Assembly: GCA_016715075.1 (NCBI GenBank)
Contig: JADKBK010000007.1
Location: 186,001-250,000 of the forward strand
DNA length: 64,000 bases
Reading direction: 5' to 3'
Source of the DNA: Bacteroidales bacterium
GTDB lineage: Bacteria; Bacteroidota; Bacteroidia; Bacteroidales; VadinHA17
Shown: positions 34,801 to 43,178 of the stretch, piece after piece
How positions within the stretch are numbered: position 1 is the first letter of the stretch
How the letters are laid out: each line of letters begins with the position of its first letter
Program-made: the position numbers and the translations under genes
Notes under the pieces: generated by a model
Told to the model about the DNA's origin: nothing
What the model saw: only the letters and a program-made list of their open reading frames with translations
Database searches by the model: none

Positions 34801-35865
34801 TCAGCTTTTTCTGGATCTGATGTACTGTACGGGCCATGTTATATCAGCCCCAAGCTCCCTGGCGGCAAGCAAGGGGAAATAGGGGTTTCTGAGTAACTCC
34901 CTTGCCAAAAAGACCAGATCAGCCTTTTCCTCCTGAAGAATTAATTCAGCCTGGCCGGCTTCTGTAATAAATCCCACCGTTCCGGTTAGTATGCCTGTTT
35001 TCCGCAATGCCTCTGAGAATGGAACCTGGTATCCCGGACTTACAGGTATCTTTGCATTATAAACATTCCCTCCGGAAGAGCAGTCTATCAGATCAACACC
35101 CGAGTTTTTCAGAATAGATGCCAGTTTAATGCTTTCTTCCAATGTCCAGCCACCATCAGTCCATTCAGTCGCTGAGATGCGGACAAAAAGCGGATTGCCG
35201 GCCGGCCAAACTGTTTTTACAGCATCAATTACTTCCTGTAAAAGACGGATTCGGTTTTCAAAAGCACCTCCGTATTCATCATTGCGATGATTGCTGAGAG
35301 GAGAGAGGAATTCATTTAAAAGGTATCCGTGTGCGCTGTGAATTTCCACCAGATCAAAACCTGCTGTCAGAGCTCGTCGGGCAGCCGCTTTAAAATCTGA
35401 AACAACTTTACCGATATCCTCTTTATTCATTAATACGGGATCACTGTCGCCGGACAGGAAAGGGATCGGACTGGGAGCCACTGTATGCCATCCTCCATGG
35501 TTTATATCGAGTTGTTTTCCCCCTTCCCATGGCACTGCACAGGAACCTTTTCTTCCAGCATGGGCAAGCTGGATCCCGGCAATGGAGCCCTGTAAATGTA
35601 TAAAACTGACAATCCTGCTAAATCCCTGAATATGTTCATCCTTCCAAAGGCCAAGGTCTGCTGGCGATATCCTTCCTTCAGGTGATACAGCTGTAGCTTC
35701 TGTGATAATCAGTCCGGTTCCTCCGGCAGCCCTGCTGCCCAGATGCACCATATGCCAGTCATTGGAAAAACCGTCGGTTGCACTGTATTGGCACATAGGC
35801 GACATTACTATCCTGTTCTTTAAGGTGATGTTCTTGATAGTCAGAGGGGAAAACAGTTTTGACAT
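34801..35865 (-). CDS. old-yellow-enzyme family NADH:flavin oxidoreductase, YqjM/NamA-like
   Basis: A 354-residue FMN-dependent ene-reductase. The barrel has the family marks: PMCQYSA with C25 (the cysteine specific to the YqjM subclass), QLAHAGRKGS, the substrate-binding HSAHGYLLNEFLSPLSNHR (paired histidines near 175), and the phosphate-binding C-terminal part GFITEAGQAELIL ... ELLRNPYFPL. It would reduce activated C=C bonds of enals or enones using NADPH or NADH. It is a single gene facing the repeat-rich stretch in front of the BlaI operon. The physiological substrate is unknown. Confidence 0.92.
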   Translation of the reverse strand: MSKLFSPLTIKNITLKNRIVMSPMCQYSATDGFSNDWHMVHLGSRAAGGTGLIITEATAVSPEGRISPADLGLWKDEHIQGFSRIVSFIHLQGSIAGIQLAHAGRKGSCAVPWEGGKQLDINHGGWHTVAPSPIPFLSGDSDPVLMNKEDIGKVVSDFKAAARRALTAGFDLVEIHSAHGYLLNEFLSPLSNHRNDEYGGAFENRIRLLQEVIDAVKTVWPAGNPLFVRISATEWTDGGWTLEESIKLASILKNSGVDLIDCSSGGNVYNAKIPVSPGYQVPFSEALRKTGILTGTVGFITEAGQAELILQEEKADLVFLARELLRNPYFPLLAARELGADITWPVQYIRSRKS

Positions 35866-36033
35866 AATTAAGATTTTTAATGCTGACTTTTTTCCTCACA
35901 AAGGTAAAGTATTAAACAGTTCTAAAATTAATTAACGAAAGGCAATGTTTTATGATGAACCCGAAGCTGTATACTTCTTATTTATATTGAATTATAAGGC
36001 TATTACAAAAAGTCTAGATGTTACAATAGCCAC

Positions 36034-36176
36034 CAGGGCTCCAGGTCTCCAGGGTTTATATACAATTTATCTTTAAAGACAAATTCCTGATGAGACCTGG
36101 AGTCTTTGTGCCTTAGTGGCAAAAAATCTTTTCCTTGGTGAGACTTGGAGTCTTTGTGCCTTAGTGGCAAAAAATC
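36034..36176. repeat. two 38-base direct repeats plus an inverted partial copy
   Basis: The unit TGAGACCTGGAGTCTTTGTG, continuing CCTTAGTGGCAAAAAATC, occurs at 36091-36128 and 36139-36176 with one mismatch (48-base period). Reverse-complement pieces (CTCCAGGTCTCCAGG) lie near 36040. With only two copies and inverted ends this is a dispersed palindromic repeat and not a CRISPR array. The gap 35866-36310 otherwise holds only the BlaI promoter. Confidence 0.75.
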
Positions 36177-36261
36177 ATTTTGAAGTAACTTCGGATATAT
36201 AGTCTAATTGTCAAAAATATTCACATCAACGTATTTTTTAGTAAAATAAATATAAATATAG

Positions 36262-36292
36262 TTGTATAACTGAAAAAGACGTTATATCTTTG
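36262..36292 (+). promoter_or_regulatory. promoter with BlaI-like operator in front of the BlaI/M56 operon
   Basis: A -33 TTG (36262-36264), a 20-base spacer and a -7 TATCTTTG (36285-36292). The spacer carries ATAAC-N10-GTTAT (36266-36285), an inverted repeat overlapping the -7 element. Geometry and half-sites equal those at 33146-33177. The leader before the ATG at 36311 would be only about 12 bases. Negative autoregulation by BlaI is the natural reading. Confidence 0.65.
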
Positions 36293-36310
36293 AAAAAACA
36301 GTTACAGGAA

Positions 36311-36679
36311 ATGAAACGACTTACAAGAAAAGAAGAAGAGGCAATGAAGATCCTATGGAAAGCCCGGAAAGGGTTCATAAAGGAGCTGATTGACCTCCAT
36401 CCGGAACCCAAACCGCTTTATACAACTTTTTCATCGGTTATCCGCGGACTGGAAGAAAAAGGTTATGTAGACCATAAGGCTTATGGCAAGAACCATGAGT
36501 ATTTTCCTGTCATCAGGAAGGAGGAGTACAGGAAGATATTTATGAAAGATGTCGTAAATGATTACTTCGGTTCATCGTACAAAAATGTTGTCTCATTTTT
36601 TGTCAATGAGAAAAAGTTAAGCGCTGATGACCTGAAAAAACTGATTCAGATAATAGAGAAAGGAGGGAAAGATGGATAG
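36311..36679 (+). CDS. BlaI/MecI-family transcriptional repressor
   Basis: A 122-residue winged-helix repressor. The typical N-terminus RLTRKEEEAMKILWKARKG is followed by the recognition region PLYTTFSSVIRGLEEKGYVDHK and a C-terminal dimerisation helix pair. An in-frame TTG at 36290 falls inside the -7 promoter element, so the ATG at 36311, with AGGA just upstream, is the likely start. It overlaps the M56 peptidase gene by 8 bases. In the BlaR1/BlaI model a membrane peptidase senses a signal and triggers cleavage of the repressor; whether beta-lactams are the inducer here is unknown. Confidence 0.9.
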   Translation: MKRLTRKEEEAMKILWKARKGFIKELIDLHPEPKPLYTTFSSVIRGLEEKGYVDHKAYGKNHEYFPVIRKEEYRKIFMKDVVNDYFGSSYKNVVSFFVNEKKLSADDLKKLIQIIEKGGKDG

Positions 36680-38762
36680 TATAATTTTATACCTGCTGAA
36701 AGTAGCTGCCTGTACATCCCTGTTCTATCTCTGCTATCTTGTATTATTCAGAAAGGATACATTTTATATGAGAAACAGGATTTTTCTGATCCTGACTCTG
36801 CTTTTACCGGTAATTCTTCCTGTTCTTAGGATTCCGGTTGCTGTAAGCATCGTGGCTCCTGTATCACAGGTAATCAGCCCTGATAATATTGTATTCTCAG
36901 AGCCGGCTATCGGAACAACAATTCCGACCCCGGTTAATTCATTCGATTATAACAGTTTTCTCTTATGGATTTATTTCACTGTCGCAGGAATAATGCTCTT
37001 GAAAGGTGTCATCAGCCTGATCAGTACTTTCAGGATCATAAAAAAAGGAGTTGTAAGAGACAGGCAGTTTCCCAGAGTTATAATCTCCGATATCCCGCTT
37101 CCCCCGTTTTCATTCTTTCCCTATGCTGTTATTCCGGCTGAAGAGTATAAAAACGGGAATTACAGCGACATTCTTGATCATGAATTTGCACATCTCAGGC
37201 AGGGGCACACATTTGATCTGCTCTTAAGTGAACTTTTTATTGCATTTCAATGGTTTAATCCATTTGCATGGCTCATAAAAAGATCTATAATCCTGAATCA
37301 TGAATATCTGGCAGATCATGTTTCATTAATCAATAACAGCCTTAAGGAGTACCAATACAGACTTCTGAATTTTAAAACAGGGATGAAAGATATATCACTT
37401 GCTCATAGTTTCAACAGTTTAATCAAAAACCGGATAATCATGATAAATAAAAAGCCAACCAGTAAGTTTGCTGTGGTGAAGAATATTCTGATCCTTCCGA
37501 TAGCAGCAGTTGTTGCATACTCTTTTGCAACCCCGGAATACAATAATGTTGTCTCATCAGCTGATCCTTTATCTGTTTACGAGGCGCCAGGCATAATAAA
37601 AAAAGAGGTAAAAGGGATTGTAATTAAAGAAGATGGAATGCCTCTTGAGGGAGCCCAGATAAGAAGTACCGGGCCTATGGATAATGCTTCATTTGCAATC
37701 ACAGGGAAGGATGGATTATTTTCATTGAGCTATGTCCAGGCTGATGCTTCACTTCTGTTTTCATGCAGAGGGTATAAAGATCAGATAATCAAGCCTGAGT
37801 TCAGTATTGAAATGAAGGTCAGAATGGAAAAGGATCCTGACTACAAGGCTCCTGCGGATAGTAACACCGAAGCAGCTGCAGCTCAAAGTCAAGGTCCTGT
37901 TGCAGCTATCGATGGTGTGATTTCAGAAAAGAACTTTTTCGATGCAGAAAGAGATCTTGGCTACAATATGGGAATTTCAAAATTTTTATCAGGCAAGGAA
38001 GCGACAGATAAATACGGGGAGAAAGGAGCCAATGGAGTCCTCGAAATAACTACAAGAAAAAAGGCTCTTGAACTGGGCCTAAAGCCACCTTTTCCGAGGT
38101 TGGCCCCCGATGATTATCCTACATTCATGAATCAGCGTTTTACCGGATTTAACGAATGGGTTGCCGGTCATGCTGAATATCCGGCAGAAGCCAGGTCACA
38201 AAAAATGGAAGGATGGGTGACAGTAAGGTTCATGGTTGAGCTGGATGGTTCTGTAAGTAATCCGGAATCATACCCCGGCCAGGCTGATCAGATTCTGGTT
38301 AATGAAGTAAAAAAGGTAGTTCTGTCATCCCCAAAATGGGATGCGCCTAAAAACAAGGCTGTCGATGCACCATTTCCCTCAAGTGTCACTTTGAAATTCA
38401 AGTTGCCCGACGAGATAAGTGTAAAAGAGGAGCCGTTTGTTGTTGCTGAGGTGATGCCTGAGTATCCCGGAGGCGATTCGGAACTGCTTAAATTCATACA
38501 GGAAAATGCCAGGTACCCGGAAAAGGCAAAAGCTGAAAAAATTGAAGGACGGGTAATTTTAAGGATTATAGTAAATACGGATGGCAATTCTGAAGGTATA
38601 TCCATTCTTAAAGGTGTCGATCCCCTGCTCGATGCAGAGGCTATGAGAGTTTGTTCCTTGTTAAAAGGCTTTACTCCAGGTAAGCAAAACGGCAAGGCTG
38701 TTAATGTATGGTATATGATACCTGTGAACTTTGTTCTGCCAAAACCGGAGACTGCTAAATAA
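36672..38762 (+). CDS. M56 (BlaR1-like) membrane metallopeptidase with two TonB C-terminal domains
   Basis: A 696-residue protein. Membrane helices lie at about 3-22, 35-55, 95-118 and 275-290. The zinc motif H170-E-F-A-H174 and a downstream glutamate-bearing helix (LNHEYLADHVSL) define the cytoplasm-facing M56 peptidase. Outside the last helix come a carboxypeptidase-regulatory-like beta domain (about 308-390), a TonB-receptor-plug-like piece (YGEKGANGVLEIT, about 455), and two TonB_C domains (about 485-575 and 595-690; AEYPAEARSQKMEGWVTV and ARYPEKAKAEKIEGRVIL). There is no penicillin-binding sensor domain as in BlaR1, so the signal is likely not a beta-lactam. It is co-translated with the BlaI gene. 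Confidence 0.85.
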   Translation: MDSIILYLLKVAACTSLFYLCYLVLFRKDTFYMRNRIFLILTLLLPVILPVLRIPVAVSIVAPVSQVISPDNIVFSEPAIGTTIPTPVNSFDYNSFLLWIYFTVAGIMLLKGVISLISTFRIIKKGVVRDRQFPRVIISDIPLPPFSFFPYAVIPAEEYKNGNYSDILDHEFAHLRQGHTFDLLLSELFIAFQWFNPFAWLIKRSIILNHEYLADHVSLINNSLKEYQYRLLNFKTGMKDISLAHSFNSLIKNRIIMINKKPTSKFAVVKNILILPIAAVVAYSFATPEYNNVVSSADPLSVYEAPGIIKKEVKGIVIKEDGMPLEGAQIRSTGPMDNASFAITGKDGLFSLSYVQADASLLFSCRGYKDQIIKPEFSIEMKVRMEKDPDYKAPADSNTEAAAAQSQGPVAAIDGVISEKNFFDAERDLGYNMGISKFLSGKEATDKYGEKGANGVLEITTRKKALELGLKPPFPRLAPDDYPTFMNQRFTGFNEWVAGHAEYPAEARSQKMEGWVTVRFMVELDGSVSNPESYPGQADQILVNEVKKVVLSSPKWDAPKNKAVDAPFPSSVTLKFKLPDEISVKEEPFVVAEVMPEYPGGDSELLKFIQENARYPEKAKAEKIEGRVILRIIVNTDGNSEGISILKGVDPLLDAEAMRVCSLLKGFTPGKQNGKAVNVWYMIPVNFVLPKPETAK

Positions 38763-38831
38763 ATTATGAGGCCTTTTATGGAGACTAAGTAGGAGTTTCT
38801 CTATTATTTTTGAACTTAAACTTTTCATCTC

Positions 38832-40040
38832 ATGAAAAAAATATTTTTTCCTGTGACATCTTTCTTTATTGTATTAAGTTGTGTTATTCTGATCAATAGT
38901 TGTAAAGTAATTCATGACAAAAATGACTACCTGCGAAAGGTTTTAGCTAATCTTGAACAAATCAGATCCGCTTCATATAATTCAACCAATATTGCAAGTG
39001 CTCCGGGTGATACCCTGGAATTCAGAACTTTCCACAGTCAAACTGAAGAGTATTTTAATTACCTTGATACATTTATTGGTTCAAGTTTCGGAGTATCAAT
39101 GCAATCAGGCACATCCTCAGTGAGATGGTTTTATGACGGGAAAGCAGAGGCTTTTTTGGATTTGAATGACAAAACAATTATGATCGACAGTTTTCAGACC
39201 AACACATTGCCTTTCAGACCAATTACTCCTCCATTCTTTAACCATGCAAAGAGCATGATCAAGTATGCATTGGAAACAAAAGATACAATAACAACTGAAT
39301 TACGGGATTATAACGATTCCATTAAATTCAGTTTATACATTCCTTATAAGGTCGTTGAGTTCTTTGGTAAACCTTTTGTTCTGGATAATCCATATCTGGC
39401 AAAAAAAGATTCTTATTCCAGATATGATATCTGGATAAGGAAATCAGATGATCTCCCGTATAGGATCAGAAGGAATATGCCCCACCAGACAACCTGGGAG
39501 ACATGTGAAAATGTAGAATTCAATAAAATCAACATCGGGGATTTCATCGTATCAAAAAAATTACCCGCTGATTTTACTGTTAGATTCCGGGGAGAGCCGG
39601 AACCAGCTAAAGAAGACCTTGTGGGAAAAGTAGCCCCTGATTGGGTTCTGAAAGATTTTAACCAAGACTCCATCAGTTTAAAAAAGATAAAAAGTAAGGT
39701 ATTGATGGTTCAGTTTTCCGGTATTGGTTGCGGGCCCTGCCATGCATCAATTCCTTTTCTGAATCAATTAGTTGCTGATTACAGGTTAAAAGATTTTGAT
39801 CTGGTGAGTATTGAAACCTGGAGTAATAATATTGATGGCATAAAGAGGTACTTTGATAATAACAATTTGAATTACAAATTATTATTATCAACAGAACAGA
39901 TAACCAAAGAATATCAGGTCAAGGCCGTTCCCGCATTTTTTATACTTGATAAAGACAGAGTAATCAGGAAGATAATTGTGGGTTATGATAAAGAAACAAC
40001 AGATAAGGAGATCAGAGATGCTCTTAACAAGTTAATTTAG
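38832..40040 (+). CDS. TlpA-like thiol-disulfide lipoprotein with an N-terminal beta domain
   Basis: A 402-residue lipoprotein (lipobox INSC near residue 24). Residues about 30-255 form a beta-rich region reminiscent of LolA/DUF-type lipid-carrier folds (PITPPFFNHAKSMIKYAL, DIWIRKSDDLPYRIRR). Residues about 260-402 are a TlpA/AhpC-type thioredoxin domain with C300-G-P-C303 and a cis-proline in VKAVPAFFILD. It probably works as a periplasmic reductase. It starts 70 bases after the M56 gene on the same strand and may belong to that operon. A frameshifted relative follows. Confidence 0.82.
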   Translation: MKKIFFPVTSFFIVLSCVILINSCKVIHDKNDYLRKVLANLEQIRSASYNSTNIASAPGDTLEFRTFHSQTEEYFNYLDTFIGSSFGVSMQSGTSSVRWFYDGKAEAFLDLNDKTIMIDSFQTNTLPFRPITPPFFNHAKSMIKYALETKDTITTELRDYNDSIKFSLYIPYKVVEFFGKPFVLDNPYLAKKDSYSRYDIWIRKSDDLPYRIRRNMPHQTTWETCENVEFNKINIGDFIVSKKLPADFTVRFRGEPEPAKEDLVGKVAPDWVLKDFNQDSISLKKIKSKVLMVQFSGIGCGPCHASIPFLNQLVADYRLKDFDLVSIETWSNNIDGIKRYFDNNNLNYKLLLSTEQITKEYQVKAVPAFFILDKDRVIRKIIVGYDKETTDKEIRDALNKLI

Positions 40041-40081
40041 ATGCATTCCATGACATCATACAACGCATTAGTCCGAATAAA

Positions 40082-41531
40082 ATGAAAAAACTTCTTTTAT
40101 TCATAATCATGACCGGAATTTTAGTCTCCAATTGTTCAAGAAAGAAAAATTCTGAACCAAAAATCAATTATAAGGGATCAGCTTATGTCAAATTCCTTGA
40201 CTCAAATGTCATTGACTCTATCGATATTGAAACAGTTTTTTGGTCCTATTTTCCAAATATAACAGGGAGATTAATCGAAATTTAAAAATCCTGAAAGACG
40301 ACAACTATTATCTGGAGATAAATATGATAATACCTTCCCTGGTGGAATTTACAATTAATAAAGATGCATTCACAACCTATTTAATTCCTGTGATACACTG
40401 GAAATTAAGCTTAAACAAGAATCAGTAAACCAGAATAAAAGTGTAACATGCTATTTCATTGATGATGAAATATTCAATTATTGCCAGACAAAATTCAGAA
40501 AATTCGGATATTATATGGTTATTGATAATCATGGACCCCTGAGATTGAGATGGTTCCTTAAAATGAATGCAACTCAGAAGCAATTTGATACCCAAATAGC
40601 AGAAGCAGATTCTGTCCAGAATATAAGTATCAATTTTCTTGAAGATTTTCGTAAGGAATTACCTGAATGGTTTTTAAAAATGGAAAGGAATAATATTAAA
40701 TATAGCATTGCTAATTGCAAACTGCTCTTTTGGGGTTCGTTGACTAACTTTTCAAGGAAGGAAGACCATATTGCGAATGTTCCTGTCTACAATCCGGAAG
40801 CTCATTTATCGTTTGAGTATTATCGGTTCATTAATGCATATTTCTCTCATGGCAATCCGGTAGAAAACAATATTACAGGGACTCGTAGGATGTTAAGTAT
40901 TCTGAATAAGGAATATCCAGGAATAGACTCCTCATTACTGGGAGAAATTAAGAGTTTCTACATTACAGGGCATATAGCAGAATTATATAGTGGGAGCAAT
41001 TCAGATATAGAGTCGAGTGAAGTTGACTTTTTTATAAAATCACATAAACTGAATTTTTCTGATGTAGAACAAAAATATATTAATGATGAAAAAAATATTG
41101 CTCTTGACAGGCAATTGGATTTAGCAAGTCTGAAACCAGGCAATAGTGCACCAGATTTTAATCTTAAAGATTTAACCGGGAAATATTACAGCTTATCTGA
41201 TTTCAAAGGCAAAATAATTTACCTTCATTTCTGGGCCACCTGGTGTGGTCCATGCCTTGCTGAGTTACCGGTGTTAAACAAATTAATTACTGATGTAAAT
41301 AACGATGCGGTTGTCTTTGTTAATGTTTGTCTTGATCATGATATCATTAAATGGGAACAAATTATTACCAAAGACAAGCTTTTAGGAATGAATCTTATAT
41401 GTGATGGTGATTGGAGTAAAAGTTTAGATTCACTATATAAAATCGCTTCTATTCCACACTATACTCTGATTGATAAAAATGGATTGATTATTAAAAACAA
41501 TTTTGTCAGACCAGGCAATATCACCAAATAA
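40082..41531 (+). pseudogene. frameshifted TlpA-like thiol-disulfide lipoprotein
   Basis: One gene split over three frames. The first part (40082-40285) gives a lipoprotein leader (LVSNC) and reads to FWSYF. The protein then continues in a second frame (SKYNREINRNLKILKDDNYY, from about 40243) and, after about 40390, in a third (DTLEIKLKQESVNQNK ...), which stays open to 41531. The last part holds a TlpA domain with WATWCGPC and a cis-proline in IASIPHYTLID. The first shift lies next to a six-T run at 40233. If repaired the product would be about 480 residues. Two indels within 150 bases suggest either real decay or local assembly error; the intact C-terminal half is otherwise well conserved. 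Confidence 0.7.
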
Positions 41532-41580
41532 ATCTCACAACTCCTCGGTAAAAAATAAAAGCCTGTGACTGCTCTTTTCC

Positions 41581-41912
41581 CTATAACCCTACGAGGTAAA
41601 TAGGTCTTTAGATGATCATTATTCTACAATACCTTAAGCCCTACGGGCTATAAGACAATTATTGTAATACATAAGTGTCAAGATAGTCGTATTATGTCAC
41701 TATTATGGCCGTTTGTGTTTTCGAATTTCGCTCGCGAGGGCTATCAGGATCGGATTTGCCCCGGCTGAATTTTATTTTAGCTCAGTACATATTGTTTTTA
41801 ATTGGCCATTTTAAACGATTTTTCTTCCTTCTGTTCTATCCTCAGCCATTCGCCGTAGGCGATATGGTATTGTAGAAAACAGATTTGTAAATAATATTTA
41901 CCGCATAGCGGT
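41581..41912. repeat. cluster of short 5-3-5 palindromes and a terminal inverted repeat
   Basis: Three perfect 13-base palindromes of 5-3-5 form occur: AGCCC-TAC-GGGCT (41637-41649), TCGCC-GTA-GGCGA (41850-41862) and ACCGC-ATA-GCGGT (41900-41912), plus an imperfect ACCCT-ACG-AGGT (41587-41598). TTCTACAATACC (41622-41633) and its exact reverse complement GGTATTGTAGAA (41866-41877) bracket part of the cluster. No gene was found in 41532-42036. The pattern recalls REP-like repeats mobilised by Y1 transposases. Confidence 0.6.
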
Positions 41913-42036
41913 TAACCATTTTTCAGAAAGCGCCCTGATGTGAAAATGAGATCCACCGGGACAATAATAATCGTTGTCTGTTAGTTTAATAATTATGGAA
42001 CTAAACGTTTGGGATAATCGTAACCTGTTACACAAA

Positions 42037-43146
42037 ATGGGCATCCGGAAGCTGAACTATTTTCTTTGCCTTTTGATGGCGCTTTTTATGATTACATGTG
42101 AAGGTGATAATTCCGCTCCGACTGCTGATTTCATCAACCCGCTATCACATCCTGAGGATGGGCCGCCGGCAGGTAACCCTGACGGCCATTCGCCGGTGCC
42201 CCTGGAAGCCGGTCCGGAAGATGTATCGGCTCCGGATCATATTATTGGGGATGGTACACCGGGTAGCTGTACAGCGGATGCCTTTATAAACGCAGTTGCA
42301 CAGGGAGGTAAAATAGTTTTTAACTGCGGTCCCGAACCGGTTACAATAACACTTGACAGGCCGGCGAAGGTTTTCAATGATGCAAATCCGGATGTGGTTA
42401 TTGATGGCAACGGTTTAATAACACTTAGCGGCGGCGGAAAGACACGGATTCTTTATATGAATACCTGCGATCAGAACCAGCACTGGACAACCTCCCATTG
42501 TCAGAATCAGGATCATCCCAGGCTTACTGTCCAGAACATAACCTTTTCTGACGGGAATTCCAGATCAGAAAGCGAATACGACGGAGGTGGCGCTATCTGG
42601 GTCAGGGGAGGACGTTTTAAAGCTGTTAACTGCCGGTTTTTCAATAACACCTGCGATAGTCTCGGTCCGGATGTGGGAGGAGCCGCAATCCGTGTTTTCA
42701 GTCAGTACAATAATTTACCCGTATATATTGTGAACAGCACTTTTGGGGGAGCGCCGGGTTATGGTAATTTCGGTTCAAACGGAGGAGGGATAAGCAGCAT
42801 AGGTGTTTCATGGACTATTATAAACAGTCTTTTCTCCCATAACCGTGCTACAGGCAATGGAGGTAATCCTGCCGAATCCGGAACAAGCGGAGGTGGCAGC
42901 GGGGGTGCAATATATAATGATGGAAATACAATGACACTGAAGATTCTTGGGACACTTATTCAAAATAATAAGGTAAATGCTTACGGAGCGGCAATCTTTT
43001 TTGTGACTAACGACCACTCAGGGGATATTCGTATTGATAACTCAATAATCCACAATAACACAGGAGGTTCATGGTATCCTCTATATCCGGGGATATCTAT
43101 GCATGATGATACCCCATGTATTGTAACAAATTCCACCATAGAATGA
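42037..43146 (+). CDS. right-handed beta-helix lipoprotein (polysaccharide lyase/adhesin-like)
   Basis: A 369-residue predicted lipoprotein when started at 42037 (leader with lipobox ITC). Earlier in-frame ATGs at 41974 and 41995 are possible but would put a charged stretch before the signal. A low-complexity proline/glycine linker follows, then from about residue 75 a parallel beta-helix with repeats of the type ITFSDGNSRS, CRFFNNTCDS, TFGGAPGYGNFGSNGGGIS and LIQNNKVNAYGAAI. This is the pattern of polymorphic outer-membrane/pectate-lyase-like proteins. No catalytic residues could be assigned. Eight or more cysteines are unusual. It sits alone between the repeat cluster and the convergent sigma-factor operon. 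Confidence 0.7.
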   Translation: MGIRKLNYFLCLLMALFMITCEGDNSAPTADFINPLSHPEDGPPAGNPDGHSPVPLEAGPEDVSAPDHIIGDGTPGSCTADAFINAVAQGGKIVFNCGPEPVTITLDRPAKVFNDANPDVVIDGNGLITLSGGGKTRILYMNTCDQNQHWTTSHCQNQDHPRLTVQNITFSDGNSRSESEYDGGGAIWVRGGRFKAVNCRFFNNTCDSLGPDVGGAAIRVFSQYNNLPVYIVNSTFGGAPGYGNFGSNGGGISSIGVSWTIINSLFSHNRATGNGGNPAESGTSGGGSGGAIYNDGNTMTLKILGTLIQNNKVNAYGAAIFFVTNDHSGDIRIDNSIIHNNTGGSWYPLYPGISMHDDTPCIVTNSTIE

Positions 43147-43178
43147 CAGGCTGAAAGCCGGAAGACAAAGACAGAAAA

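Noticed and set aside
36091..36176. Two 38-base direct repeats resembling a mini CRISPR array
   Set aside because: Only two copies with a 10-base spacer, inverted partial copies nearby and no cas genes; it is a dispersed palindromic repeat.
36290..36310. TTG at 36290 as the start of the BlaI-family gene
   Set aside because: It lies inside the -7 promoter element TATCTTTG and would add residues not typical of the family; the ATG at 36311 has an AGGA before it.
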